From Hyphomicrobiales bacterium (GTDB lineage Bacteria; Pseudomonadota; Alphaproteobacteria; Rhizobiales; Rhizobiaceae), in assembly GCA_900466605.1 (NCBI GenBank), contig UBMU01000007.1, positions 1 to 64,000 of the forward strand: DNA of 64,000 nt, given 5' to 3'. The translations under genes and the position numbers were made by a program. The notes under the pieces are model-generated. The model was given only the letters and a program-made list of their open reading frames with translations. It made no database searches and was not told the DNA's origin. This document shows positions 35,522-45,283 of this stretch, one piece after another (the first letter of the stretch is position 1; each line of letters begins with the position of its first letter).

Positions 35522-36149
35522 ACCCACGCAAATGGGATCGGAATGAGGGAGCGTCAACGCAACTCATCTCCATTTCCTACGTTTGGCGAGCAACGCGATG
35601 CGCCGCCAACGATCCCGCCCGTACTCCAGGCGAGGGCTTCCTGAGCCTGAATGGGGCGGCTTATCGCGCCCATGAATTGCCCGACCCGGAATCTGCTGTG
35701 CCGAGGCCTTTGCCTGCGGTTCAAGTCTTCGATGAGCGGCGACCAGCGGCCCAGAGGGATCGCTTGAGAGCTCAACCATTGTTGTCATAACTGGAGCGAA
35801 GTGGAACAAAGTCTGCGGAGCATCCAGATGGGCTGTGAGGCTTCGGAGTAACCCGCAGGCCACGCCCCATATGGCCCGTGTTCTGCGGTAATAACCTAGC
35901 GACTTCATCGTGATGCTCTTGAAGGTTAAAGCACACACTTAACGATGAAGGCATTGCTGCTATCGAAAGCATCCGGTCGTTGCGGTGGCCAACGGAACGA
36001 AGCTGTAGGACAAGGGAAACCGGGCGAAGGATACCAGAATCCAGCAGGTTGAGAGTGGCTCTGATCGATGTTCGTGGCAACCACTGGGTATGAGTAGGAT
36101 GGATGGAAGCAGCGGTCGTTGTAAGCTCAATGATCTCACCTTCTTTGCA
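35522..36149. other. Intergenic, no gene recognised
   Basis: About 630 bp. Minus-strand frames around 35560-35940 exist in two registers but lack starts and family likeness. Confidence 0.35.
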
Positions 36150-36470
36150 CTATCGCCTGCCACTCATGCGGCGCATATCTACAACGCGGCCATCGCGCTG
36201 GCGTATGGCAATCTCGAACCGGCTACTGCCTCTCCAGCCACGATAAACGAAGAAACGACCGCGGCAGTCGATCCGTCTGACATCCCTAAAACCGCGGCTG
36301 CGGAGGAGCCTCTCGCCCTGGCTACAGCTAAGCCTTCTGCCGCTATTGAGATTGCTGCCAACGCTGATGGAAATATGGGTCTGTGCGCTAGCTTCTGTCG
36401 GCACGGCGATCGATGAGACGGATATTCCGACAGACAGCGCTAGCGACAGGAACAGTGATGATCTAGGCAA
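36150..36470 (-). CDS. Small exported basic protein (TTG start)
   Basis: A 106-residue protein: signal peptide (LFLSLALSVGISVSSIAVPTEASA), then a basic domain with two Cys (RRLSCSQGERLLRSRGF and RRIDCRGRFFVYRGWRG) and a beta-like end (FEIAIRQRDGRVVDMRRM). The layout matches small periplasmic proteins common in rhizobia. The start is a TTG with GGGAGG 7 bp upstream, decided by the site and by the signal peptide. Function unknown; the two Cys may pair. Confidence 0.65.
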   Translation of the reverse strand: MPRSSLFLSLALSVGISVSSIAVPTEASAQTHISISVGSNLNSGRRLSCSQGERLLRSRGFRDVRRIDCRGRFFVYRGWRGSSRFEIAIRQRDGRVVDMRRMSGRR

Positions 36471-36741
36471 GGCATCCTCCCTTCAGATAACTGGCTCTGA
36501 AAATACGAAGCTCATTTCACAAGGAGTTATATAACCCGCGGAAGGGGAGCGATAGAAGGTCGCGCAAGTATGGGGCGACCCCAAAAAGAAGCGGGCGGAA
36601 GGGCGGCGTAACCGGGACCGTCGGATGCTTACGGGAGGATGATGGGTTGTCTGGACGCCGAGCTAGATTGTCGGTCACTCGGACATAAAGTCCATTCCCA
36701 CTGTAGATGGCATTTGAAAACCACTCCTCCCAAGGAGGGCT

Positions 36742-37116
36742 CTAAGCCCGCTCAACAGGGCTAGAGAGATGGGCCGACCGACCGCGATCCGTCTGTTTAA
36801 GCGTGAGCAAAGCCTCGCCGAAAACCTCCCTGCGTCGCTGGATTCGAGCCTTCATCACGCGAGTGCGTTCCGGTTCTGACATTTTTGCGGTGTCGGTGGG
36901 CAAAGCCTCGTTTTCCACCATGTCGATTAGTAGGTTCCGCATCACTCCATTCTCTTCCCTCAGGCGCGAGAGCTCCCGCACGTATTCGCTTTGCGAAAGC
37001 TTTTGAGAGATAATCTCGTCGAGCTTAGTATCAACCAGACGCGATTTCGCCACAAAATACCGGGCGATCGAAAAAGTCACGACAACTGCACAAAGTGCGA
37101 TCACTGAGCTCAACAT
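36742..37116 (-). CDS. Membrane-anchored coiled-coil protein
   Basis: A 124-residue protein. An N-terminal helix (LSSVIALCAVVVTFSIARYFVA) anchors it, then a coiled coil (LDEIISQKLSQSEYVRELSRLREENGVMRNLL) and a basic C terminus. GGAG is 6 bp before the ATG at 37116. No family recognised. Confidence 0.6.
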   Translation of the reverse strand: MLSSVIALCAVVVTFSIARYFVAKSRLVDTKLDEIISQKLSQSEYVRELSRLREENGVMRNLLIDMVENEALPTDTAKMSEPERTRVMKARIQRRREVFGEALLTLKQTDRGRSAHLSSPVERA

Positions 37117-37302
37117 AGGACTCTCCACGAACGTCGCTAGAAGTCGGCATTGTCTAACGAGATTTCAATGGAAACGCCGACATTCCTGGAAATGAAATGC
37201 AGGGCGCAAACCCTCGATGGCACGCGTGTTTTCCGTGGGTCAAGAACTTGTGAGGATCCTCGACCGCCCTCAAGCTCCTCCTAAATACTCGACATTTAGA
37301 AG

Positions 37303-37380
37303 GAGCACACACCGGTACTGATTGTCGAGGACGAGGCGCTCATCAATTCGGGGCTGAGCCCACACCGACCAGCCCGGGTT
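37303..37380 (+). pseudogene. Response-regulator receiver fragment
   Basis: After AAGGAG the sequence reads TPVLIVEDEALINSG, the exact style of a receiver-domain N terminus. There is no start codon, and it fails within 26 codons. Probably the tip of a deleted response regulator. Confidence 0.4.
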
Positions 37381-37590
37381 GCACGGTAGAGCAGGCACTC
37401 GTACCGACGTGTTGGCACACAAGCTCACCCACCCGCATGCGGGTGACGGCCGCGCGCGGGGAGAGCGGGCAGCCATTCTTCACAAGTACCGGCGTTCGAA
37501 TGTGGCGCCGCCGCGAATGAATGAATGTTAACAAATGCTAATTCGATAGCGCTAGCGCGGGGCTATAACAGATCAAAGGAAATGGCCAGG

Positions 37591-37890
37591 TCAGGCAACC
37601 AGCTTGAGTTGGAGCTTCCAGTTATCGTGGGCTTCGAGCGTAGACTCGTGAACCGCCAAGCCGCTGCTTTCGATGTCCATTTGCATTGTTGCCACAAGCC
37701 AATCCGGGGTCATCACACAGGGAAGGTCCGCGGCAGTAAGGACATCGACCAACTCGGCTTCGGTGGAGAGCCCACTACGCGACTCCTGGTCACATCGATC
37801 CAGCGTCCAAAGGTATCTTCGTATCAACGTCTTCAGTCCATGCTTTTTTAATCGAGCGGGCTCTCTATAGACCGGGCGACGGAATGGCAA
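37591..37890 (-). CDS. Doubtful hypothetical protein
   Basis: A frame of up to 99 codons with plausible composition in its C-terminal part (STEAELVDVLTAADLPCVMTPDWLVATMQMDIE). It has no ATG near the expected start and no ribosome binding site. May be a fragment. Confidence 0.25.
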   Translation of the reverse strand: MPFRRPVYREPARLKKHGLKTLIRRYLWTLDRCDQESRSGLSTEAELVDVLTAADLPCVMTPDWLVATMQMDIESSGLAVHESTLEAHDNWKLQLKLVA

Positions 37891-37993
37891 CCCGTACGGC
37901 TATGTCGGAGGCTGTAACGAGGTTCCGCTTCTTGCACCTGACCGCGTTCATCCTAGTTGCCTGCTCTTTGTATCAACACGTGAAAGGCAAGCA

Positions 37994-38842
37994 ATGAATA
38001 GGATTGCGATTATCGGCATGGGTGCAATGGGAAGCGCCATAGGAGCAGCGCTTCGATCCGCAGGGGCGGAGGTGACAACATATCTCGGCGGGCGGTCGCC
38101 CGAGACCCGCGAGCGGACCAAGGCGCTTGGCATCCAAGAGGTAGACCTGGCTTCGCTCGTCGGAGCAGACATCATCCTCTCAATTGTGCCTCCTGCCCAG
38201 GCCCTGTCGGTTGCCCATGATGTCGCTGGTGTTATGTCGAGATCTACACCATCGGCGTTCTTCGTCGATTGCAACGCCATCTCACCTGAGACCATGTCAG
38301 CCGTTGCAAACGCGTTTGGAGACCACATCGACCGCGTGTTCGATGGCTGCATAATCGGAGGACCGCCGAAGGCTGGTAGGAACGCTCCGCATCTCTACAT
38401 CAGCGGTGGCGGCGAAAATGTCGTTAAGGCGCTGGTAAGCCTTGGCCTGGATGCACGCCCTTTGGCTAGCGCAATCGGCGCGGCCTCAGCGCTCAAGATG
38501 TGTTACGCCGGGATCAACAAAGGGTTGACTGGTTTGGCCGCCGCCATGCTTCTCGCAGCCGCCGAGAATGGAGCACAGGACGCGGTAATGGCCGAGATGA
38601 ATGAGAGCCAGGCTGATCTCGTCGCTAAACTCTCCAACAGCGTCCCCGACATGTATTCGAAGGCTCATCGCTGGGTTGCCGAGATGATGGAGATCGCTGA
38701 GTTTCTTGGTCCTGAAAGTCCGGCGTATAGCATTTTCGTTGGGATGGGCGAGCTCTATCAACAAATGGCGGCAGACCGATCCGGCACGGGAGAACTTGCC
38801 GCAACGCTGTCACAAATGCTCCGTGCTCATTCCGCCGCCTGA
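37994..38842 (+). CDS. NAD(P)-dependent 6PGDH/HIBADH-type dehydrogenase (DUF1932)
   Basis: A 282-residue enzyme. The N-terminal Rossmann domain has GMGAMG (8-13) and VDCNAISPETM. The C-terminal all-helical domain has INKGLTGLAAAML with a Lys that corresponds to the catalytic Lys of the 6-phosphogluconate/3-hydroxyisobutyrate dehydrogenase superfamily. The short C terminus is of DUF1932 type. Substrate unknown, likely a 3-hydroxy acid. AAAGG lies before the ATG. Monocistronic. Confidence 0.88.
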   Translation: MNRIAIIGMGAMGSAIGAALRSAGAEVTTYLGGRSPETRERTKALGIQEVDLASLVGADIILSIVPPAQALSVAHDVAGVMSRSTPSAFFVDCNAISPETMSAVANAFGDHIDRVFDGCIIGGPPKAGRNAPHLYISGGGENVVKALVSLGLDARPLASAIGAASALKMCYAGINKGLTGLAAAMLLAAAENGAQDAVMAEMNESQADLVAKLSNSVPDMYSKAHRWVAEMMEIAEFLGPESPAYSIFVGMGELYQQMAADRSGTGELAATLSQMLRAHSAA

Positions 38843-39157
38843 ACTCGCAGACCGTGAGGCGAGGATGGATGCCGCACGCGTCGTGTCGGAATGGACGCTG
38901 GAGCTCCGCACCGCGCCTTTGTGCTGACGAAGGTGAGGGGAATCGACTTCCGGATCGGGTTGGGGCTGGCTGGAAGTGTGAGGATCCAGCGGCGCGGGGC
39001 CTCGCCGATAGCTGCAGAGTGGCGACGGAAGCAACATCTCGTTGTATTTCGTTAGAATTTGTTAACCTCAATTTCTAAAATTACATCCATAAGATGTACT
39101 AAAAATTGATTCGCCGATCCCCCGAAGCGGCGCGCACCGCATGTTCTGGAACTGATA
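38843..39157. other. Spacer with AT-rich flagellin upstream region
   Basis: No gene. Bases 39030-39110 are markedly AT-rich compared with the surroundings, as expected of a promoter for the flagellin gene. Confidence 0.4.
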
Positions 39158-40945
39158 ATGTCCTCCATACTTACCAACTCGTCGGCAATTGCCAGCCTCA
39201 AGATATTGCGTTTCGTCGATTCAAGTCTGCAACAAGCCAGTACAAAGGTATCGTCTGGTCTAAGCGTCGAAAAAGCGGCCGACAACGCGGCTTACTGGTC
39301 AATCGCAACAACCATGCGCTCAGATGTACGGGCCGTTTCCGCTGTGAGGAATGTACTCGATATCGCGACGAACGTAGCCGATGTTGCCTATGAGGCGATG
39401 GCTCGTACACGCGAGGTCTTGGCCGATATCCGGGCAAAGCTGGTCGCTGCGACGGAGGCTGGAGTGGACAAGGCGAAAATCCAAGATGAAATTTCACAGT
39501 TGGCCGCCTCGACGCGAAGCATCGCCGCCTCAGCATCGTTCAATGGCGTCAACCTCCTCGACACTGACATTCACGACCTTTATGAAGCCTTTCCTGTCGA
39601 CCGGTCTGCAACGTTCCCCTCCGCTTTTGTGAGGAATAGCGACGGATCCGTGAGCGTTGGAATGACGCATGTCGATCAAATCAACACGTCGCTTTTCAAT
39701 TCGGAAGGCGACGGAATACTGCAGGGTGATCCACGCAGTCCCAAGACGATTGGTGGCATCCGCCCGTATGGCGACTTTTCAACGCCTGATATCGTCAATG
39801 ACTATCTACCGTACTATACAAGTCCCGGAGGTGCCGCGCTCATTTCCGAAGAGATGCCCTTCTCTTTGATCGGGGGGCTTGAAAGCCCGACGGCTATCGT
39901 CTTCGGTATCGGCGATAAAATCAGTTTCGACTTGACCGTCGATGGCGACAACCCCTCGCAAGGGCTGTCAGCACCCCTCGATCCTGGAAGCACTGCATTC
40001 AACGTCTCAATAGATGCGGCTATGGTCAATTCGCTTGGAGGCGCTATCCACAATGCCACCGAGATGGCTGCAATGCTAAACACAGCTTTTGCTGCAAAGG
40101 GGATGGGGGCGTTGGTTTACGCATCACCCGTTTGGCGCACCCCGCTTGACGCGCCAGCCTATCCTGACCCGGTTAGATACACGATCGTGACAACCGAAGC
40201 GTCGGGCTTGAAAGGATCGCAGGTGCAAATCAGCAATTTCAGTTCAACGGTTGCAACGGGGAGCCTGGCAGATAAAAACGCTTACGGCACTCTTGGGTCA
40301 TCATTCAATCTTACGTTTGCGCCTTTCAAGATCTATCGGGACGTTTCGATCGATTTCACTTTCGGTGTGAATGGCGAACCGACCGAAACGCACACAATCA
40401 ATCGCAGTACGGTGAACGCAATCCTCGGCACCACGGATGGCTGGATCAATACCGCTGACGACATGGTCACTATCCTGAAATCGCTCATCACAAGGCCGAA
40501 TACAATCATTGAGACAAATGGTTCGGCAATAACCATTAGATCGGATCCCCTCGATGATCGCCTTAATGGCGCAAAGAGCAAAATCGGCTTTACGAATATC
40601 AGCGTGAACGTCGAGCCTATTCCCATGAACGGCCTCATGGATATTGACATCGCAAAGTATCCGGGCTCGGTGAACGCGTCCCTTTACAGCGTTGATGCCA
40701 TGCTGATCCGGGTGACCAATGGGGCTGCCGCCCTCGGCGTTCTAAGGACTCGGTTGGACAAACAGGCAGATTTTGCAGACAGGCTTGTGGATGATCTGAG
40801 GTCGGGTATCGGACGCCTTGTCGACGCCGACATGGAGGAAATATCGTCGAAGCTTGCCGCACTGCAGACACAACAGCAACTCGCCTCGCAGGCGCTGTCG
40901 ATTGCCAACGAAGCGCCGCGTGCCCTTCTGAGCCTGCTTGGCTGA
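39158..40945 (+). CDS. Large orphan flagellin
   Basis: A 595-residue flagellin. The conserved N-terminal D0/D1 region (about 1-140) contains SSILTNSSAIASLKILRFVDSSLQQASTKVSSGLSVEKAADNAAYWSIA. The C-terminal D1/D0 region (about 505-595) contains VTNGAAALGVLRTRLDKQADFADRL and SSKLAALQTQQQLASQALSIANEAPRALLSLL. The central 350 residues are a hypervariable surface domain with beta-rich repeats. Rhizobial flagellins are usually 320-430 residues, so this one is unusually long. No other flagellar gene is nearby. Confidence 0.92.
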   Translation: MSSILTNSSAIASLKILRFVDSSLQQASTKVSSGLSVEKAADNAAYWSIATTMRSDVRAVSAVRNVLDIATNVADVAYEAMARTREVLADIRAKLVAATEAGVDKAKIQDEISQLAASTRSIAASASFNGVNLLDTDIHDLYEAFPVDRSATFPSAFVRNSDGSVSVGMTHVDQINTSLFNSEGDGILQGDPRSPKTIGGIRPYGDFSTPDIVNDYLPYYTSPGGAALISEEMPFSLIGGLESPTAIVFGIGDKISFDLTVDGDNPSQGLSAPLDPGSTAFNVSIDAAMVNSLGGAIHNATEMAAMLNTAFAAKGMGALVYASPVWRTPLDAPAYPDPVRYTIVTTEASGLKGSQVQISNFSSTVATGSLADKNAYGTLGSSFNLTFAPFKIYRDVSIDFTFGVNGEPTETHTINRSTVNAILGTTDGWINTADDMVTILKSLITRPNTIIETNGSAITIRSDPLDDRLNGAKSKIGFTNISVNVEPIPMNGLMDIDIAKYPGSVNASLYSVDAMLIRVTNGAAALGVLRTRLDKQADFADRLVDDLRSGIGRLVDADMEEISSKLAALQTQQQLASQALSIANEAPRALLSLLG

Positions 40946-41231
40946 CGCACATGCTGCGTGCACACGTTGCTCTTGGCGCACAACCGAAGAGATTTCCTCT
41001 GGCGACGCGATCCTTCAACGATACGGAGGCCGGCGACTTTCTATATTCAAAATTATCAACGTAACCTCGAATAAGATTGTGACTTGGCCTGCCATATCTA
41101 TGGTCACACGAATTTTAGCAGGTGATTGGCAACCGACAGGGTCCCCCTTGAGCGACGTCTTAATGTCTGGGTATAGCAATCCACCGCTGGCCAAACCTCG
41201 AAGAGAAATCTCTTCTCCCCGCAACCGCGCT
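40946..41231. other. Spacer after the flagellin gene
   Basis: No supported gene and no clear terminator. Confidence 0.35.
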
Positions 41232-41555
41232 TTATGGGCCCCGGCGATTGTGTTTCCCGCTTCGAGCCAGCCTCCCACTTTGTCCATAACCAACCATTCG
41301 CTTAACATTCGTCAGCTGTTGGGCGGTTGAGGGCAGCACATATCTGATAGAATCCATGGCGGCGGCAATCGCCTCCGAGTCTCCATCTTCCTTAAATCTT
41401 CTTATTACCAAGCATGCCCTATTAAGCGTGTTTCGAAGATCGTCGATAACGCTTTCCGCGCATACTGATACAACCGCGCGTTCCAAGGCGGTGGCAACTC
41501 TAACGTTTTTGCGGGCTCGACTATTTGCCAAAGGCAACCTCCAATCGCAGCACAT
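41232..41555 (-). CDS. Doubtful hypothetical protein
   Basis: A 107-codon frame, helical in the middle (VIDDLRNTLNRACLVIRRFKEDGDSEAIAAAM). No ribosome binding site. It could be a genuine small protein in the flagellin neighbourhood, but there is no family evidence. Confidence 0.3.
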   Translation of the reverse strand: MCCDWRLPLANSRARKNVRVATALERAVVSVCAESVIDDLRNTLNRACLVIRRFKEDGDSEAIAAAMDSIRYVLPSTAQQLTNVKRMVGYGQSGRLARSGKHNRRGP

Positions 41556-42404
41556 TAGATTCGTCTTATATTATTAGGTGTCCGCCAACTGGCGACAATG
41601 TTCTCAGTGAGAGCAAGGAGTGGCATCCACAACATACTTCGCGAAAAGGCTTGTAGTCGGTGGACTGGCGGCTCGCGTTTCCTGATAGCTCTGCATCATA
41701 CGATGATCCCCTGCCTGGAAGTTAAAGAATCAATCCAGCCCGAATAGTGCTTCGTCCCGGGAGGAACACATCTTGAAGGTCATCGGATGGGTAATAGGCG
41801 TTCTGCCGTCGCCGGAATGAGAAGATCTACCGACGAACGATTAAGCGAACTCAAAATTCACATTTAAAAGGGGCGAGAACTGGTTTTGCTGCCGAAGCAT
41901 TCGCGGGCTTAGTCCTGACGACCGGCGTGATGGGCATAGGCGTGCGACATTCAGAATATTTATATGGTTTGCTGATGAGTTTTTTGGGCTCATTCGCCCT
42001 CGCTTGGTCGCCGTGTCTAGTTGGCACTGTGCTTACATTTCGGTGGCCAATTCTATACGGGTGGCCAGCCATTGGGACACAAGGTTGGAATAGGTGCAAA
42101 CCATACCGGTCTTGCCTATGTCGTAATGTTTGCCAGCTTCGCTCGCTTGGCCCGCTATTGCAAGAAACCTTCAGGCCATCACCAAGCCAATACCGGATGC
42201 TTGAAGCGCCGAAGTATGTGCGAAGAGATCGTTGGCGCGTCAGCGCTGATGAACCCGAATTCGCTGTTTCCGTTAAAGAATTTGCGCGCTACCTATCGCA
42301 ATGCTTCCCTCAGGTGCCGCTGATCGCACGCAGACAATGCAGAGTTCTGCAAGCTGCTTTTGAAATCAGTGGGGGAGGGCGTCTGTTCCGAGCCAGCCGG
42401 CGTT
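41556..42404. other. Low-coding region
   Basis: About 850 bp with lower GC and frames that are Cys/Arg-rich and look non-coding. Nothing supported. Confidence 0.35.
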
Positions 42405-42620
42405 CTACCAATTGCCCGGATCCGCGGTATGATCGGTACTTGCGAAGTCGTCTGCCTTAGCTTGATCGAGTGTCAAGTCCGTCGTCCGGTTTGTTTCATC
42501 GGTTACCCGGAAGGTCAGCGGCAGCGGCCCCTTCGAGAGTTCTTGATAAAACAGCAATGCCGCTTCTTCTGCCGTGTCAGCCTGCACTGTTGTGGTTGCG
42601 GTTACCGTGAAGGTGTGCAT
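42405..42620 (-). CDS. Small conserved-type hypothetical protein
   Basis: A 71-residue acidic protein with a beta-helix-beta start (HTFTVTATTTVQADTAEEAALLFYQELSKG) followed by LTFRVTDETNRTTDLTLDQAKADDF. AGGAGA 9 bp before the ATG supports it. The design resembles small proteins that adopt a DUF-type alpha-beta fold; family not named. Confidence 0.6.
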   Translation of the reverse strand: MHTFTVTATTTVQADTAEEAALLFYQELSKGPLPLTFRVTDETNRTTDLTLDQAKADDFASTDHTADPGNW

Positions 42621-43438
42621 ATCGCCGATCTCCTATTTTCTAAAACAATTGCTGATCCAAACAATCGAGCGCTTGTCGATTGAGGAACAGTTCTAGATTC
42701 GCAGTGGTCGCCCCTCTCTCCGCGCGGTAAAGCGCATTCCGGCAGCTTAGTGCACTAAGCATTTCACAAGTCTCCAAATAGCCTAGCTCAGATATCGAGA
42801 CCGAGGAATACGAGTCCGAGAGGAAGGGGCTAGCAGCGACGGGATCGGGAAAGGGAATTAGTACCACAGAGATTGTTTTGGGATGGTGCCTCCTTTACGA
42901 ATTGTTCGCTGCCGGTCATGCCTTAAATCCTTGGGCTGGCGGTTGGACCTGGATGACGCCCATCATTGCATTGCGGGTGACGAGAGCTGAGACAGTCTAT
43001 CTGTTTTTTTTCGTCACACACCAGATCTTGGCGACCAAAAGCGCCAGCTTCTGAGGCGGGCTCTTAGCCGCGAAGGTCCTGCGCAAACGGATCTTCCGCC
43101 CCGATCGTTGCGTACCGTGTCGCGTCCTACCTGCCTCTCATCACGTGCGATGCGATGGAAGTCCAGCACGGACTTGGCGAATGCTGGCTGACGGAGCCTG
43201 ATCGGCGCTGGGCAAAATACTCCAGCCCAATCTCCCACTTCGACCTCCAGCCAAGCAAACTTCGGCAGGTGTTTTTTTGTGCGTTTCGGCATCGGGAACC
43301 TCTGGTAACCCTTTAGCAAGCAGAGGGCAAAGTGCGGCGACCTTTCCCGCAGTCAAAACAGCCCAGTCGTAGATCCGGCTCATGGCGCAGCAGCCTAAGG
43401 GCGGCCGTCGGCGTAAAAGAGATGCCGGCTATCCGGAA
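42621..43438. other. Low-coding region
   Basis: About 820 bp. Minus-strand frames at 42640-42867 and 43014-43383 lack starts with ribosome binding sites; I do not support them. Confidence 0.3.
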
Positions 43439-43849
43439 CTATGGCTCATCAAAAGCAGCCGCTCTGACCGTCACCGTTTTTCCGCCGGGATCCTGCTGAA
43501 AAATCAGACCGCCTTTAGCTTTCGAATGTCCGGGGACGTAGTCCAAGACAGTCTCGACGTTCTCAACTACCGAGCTTTGATCTCGCATCTCTCCGTGAAC
43601 AGTCACTTGTGAGGCGGTCATGCTGGACTCGTTTCGGATTTCGAACAAGACTTGGAAGCCATCGCTTCGCTTTTCTGTTTGCAGCACGGCGCCAATCAGA
43701 TTTGGAGACCGGTCGCGATCCAGCAAGGCATCCTTGCCAATCCATGCGATCACGCCGAGGACAATCACCGCCGAGACGGCGCCAGTGGCCCACTCGATCC
43801 AGTGGGGTTTAACCGCTTCCGTGTTCTTGTCGTTGGAGATTTTCGTCAT
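43439..43849 (-). CDS. TIGR02588 family membrane protein
   Basis: A 136-residue protein with one N-terminal membrane helix (WATGAVSAVIVLGVIAWIG) and a periplasmic beta-rich domain (GFQVLFEIRNESSMTASQVTVHGEM, TVLDYVPGHSKAKGGLIFQQDPGG). The family is typically encoded next to a TIGR02587 membrane protein, as here (gap 6 bp). The operon appears to start at an EcfG-like promoter at 45146-45170. Function unknown. Confidence 0.85.
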   Translation of the reverse strand: MTKISNDKNTEAVKPHWIEWATGAVSAVIVLGVIAWIGKDALLDRDRSPNLIGAVLQTEKRSDGFQVLFEIRNESSMTASQVTVHGEMRDQSSVVENVETVLDYVPGHSKAKGGLIFQQDPGGKTVTVRAAAFDEP

Positions 43850-43855
43850 GCCGCC

Positions 43856-44730
43856 TCACAAGATCAGTCGAGCCGCCGTCGCGCCAATAGCGCCCGGGAA
43901 GCTCAGGATGACGACGGCCATGAGGATTTGGGTGGATCCGGTGTCATCGGTTCTGTGAAACGTCCAGAGACAGTAAGCGCTGATCAGGCCAGCGACCACA
44001 TATCCGGGCAGGGTGAAGCGGACAAAAGCGTGCCAGCTTGGCGTACCCTCGGCAAGATCGTGGCTTCCCTTAAAAGAGAGCACGTAAACGAACCCGTGCA
44101 TGACTGCCAGCGAGGCGGCGATTATAACCAGCCCGTGCCACGGCGTCATCTTGTACGAGAGTAAGATCATCTCTTCGGTGGGCGCCACATTGAGGTTCAG
44201 GAACAGAGCACCGACGGCCATCAAGAAAAGCTCACCGGCATAGCTCGTTTCCCTTTCGTGGAATGGATCTTCACTGTCCCCGTCCTTGACATCGGCATCA
44301 TCGTCGTTGTCCGATTGAGCGCTTAGCTGGCTTCGACCCAGCATCGCGCCAATGCTGGCAGGCACCGCCTGGATAGCAACCATACCGATGGTTTCGTGCA
44401 GTGATTGACCGGCTTTCACTACCCCCATTGCAACTAGGATCATTGCGCTGGCCAAAATTCCAAGTGTGTAGGCAATGCTTGCGTCACGAACTGCCTGTCG
44501 CCATGTCGACGTCTTCTCGAACCCGACCTTGTCCGCGAGAATAATGAGCAGGGGAATGTTAACGACAAGCCGAGGAACAGGCGGGTTCGGTCCATGTAGA
44601 AGCCGAGTTCCCACATTTCCATCGTCATCAACATGGGAAGCGCGAACAGTAGTGCTCCAGCAACACCGCGCGCGATTCCGGCAAAAAACCTGTTGGTGTC
44701 AAAGTCCCCATGCGAGTTTTCGACCGCCAA
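43856..44730 (-). pseudogene. TIGR02587 family membrane protein, frameshifted
   Basis: Two frames together give the full family protein. The first holds AVENSHGDFDTNRFFAGIARGVAGALLFALPMLMTMEMWELGFYMDRTR. The second, from about 44590, holds LVVNIPLLIILADKVGFEKTSTWRQAVRDASIAYTLG and four more helices. The shift lies near 44575-44600 and needs one base. A TTG start at 44730 has GGGGGA 6 bp upstream. If the shift is real, the six-to-seven-helix protein is not made and its partner at 43439 is orphaned. Confidence 0.7.
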
Positions 44731-44741
44731 GATTGTTCCCC

Positions 44742-44930
44742 CTAAGTAAAGAAGTCCCACCATCCGTAGACCGAGGCGGCAGCATTTAACGCGCAGGCGC
44801 CCGCCGCGGAAGCGCGGGTCGGATGTATCAGCACCAGTGCCGCTGAGGCTAAAGCCGTCATGGACATCAAGGTTGACATAACTTTTCTCATCATGATGTG
44901 GTCGCCATTGCCGGTCTCGAAACCCTTCAC
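44742..44930 (-). CDS. Small exported protein
   Basis: A protein of up to 62 residues: signal-peptide-like segment (MSTLMSMTALASAALVLIHPTRASA) followed by GACALNAAASVYGWWDFFT. A GTG at 44930 overlaps the stop of the previous gene by 4 bp (GTGA); an ATG at 44894 is the alternative. Second gene of the TIGR02587/02588 operon. Function unknown. Confidence 0.45.
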   Translation of the reverse strand: MKGFETGNGDHIMMRKVMSTLMSMTALASAALVLIHPTRASAAGACALNAAASVYGWWDFFT

Positions 44931-45118
44931 TTGCTGTTCACGCTCGACGTCCTTCGTTTGACTGTCGGCGAATTCGCGTTTGAGCCGATCGCCGGTTTCT
45001 CGTTAAGGATATGGAAGCTGGTCCGCGCTCTGCCGTCGATACGGCAATGCAGAGCCCGACCGCTCAACTGATCGTCGATATTGATATCGCCCTTCCATTG
45101 AGCTCGATGAGCAGCCAC
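44927..45118 (-). CDS. Hypothetical small protein (GTG start)
   Basis: A 63-residue soluble basic protein (WKGDINIDDQLSGRALHCRIDGRARTSFHILNEKP), loosely like DUF1488-type proteins. GAGG lies 6 bp before the GTG, and an EcfG-like promoter lies 28 bp upstream. First gene of a four-gene minus-strand operon. Confidence 0.45.
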   Translation of the reverse strand: MAAHRAQWKGDINIDDQLSGRALHCRIDGRARTSFHILNEKPAIGSNANSPTVKRRTSSVNSK

Positions 45119-45145
45119 CGCGTTCCTCGATGTGATTGAGGACTA

Positions 45146-45170
45146 AACATGATCCGGGATGCTTTGTTCC
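45146..45170 (-). promoter_or_regulatory. EcfG-like promoter (GGAAC-N16-TGTT)
   Basis: Minus-strand GGAAC (45170-45166), 16 bases, TGTT (45149-45146), 28 bp before the GTG at 45118 and upstream of the TIGR02587/02588 genes. Confidence 0.5.
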
Positions 45171-45283
45171 GAAAGGACACTGCCATCCGAAGGACACCAC
45201 GAGATGCGGCAGAAATGCAATCGCCGCTGATTCCGCTTCACATTTAACTCCGAAACCTGTGAACCGTTGGCCGGGAACACCGG

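Noticed and set aside
41927-42460. Plus-strand frame of 177 codons
   Set aside because: Cys/Arg-rich composition, no ribosome binding site, no family likeness.
42640-42867. Minus-strand frame of 75 codons starting at GTG
   Set aside because: Weak start and no recognisable domain; too little support for a gene.
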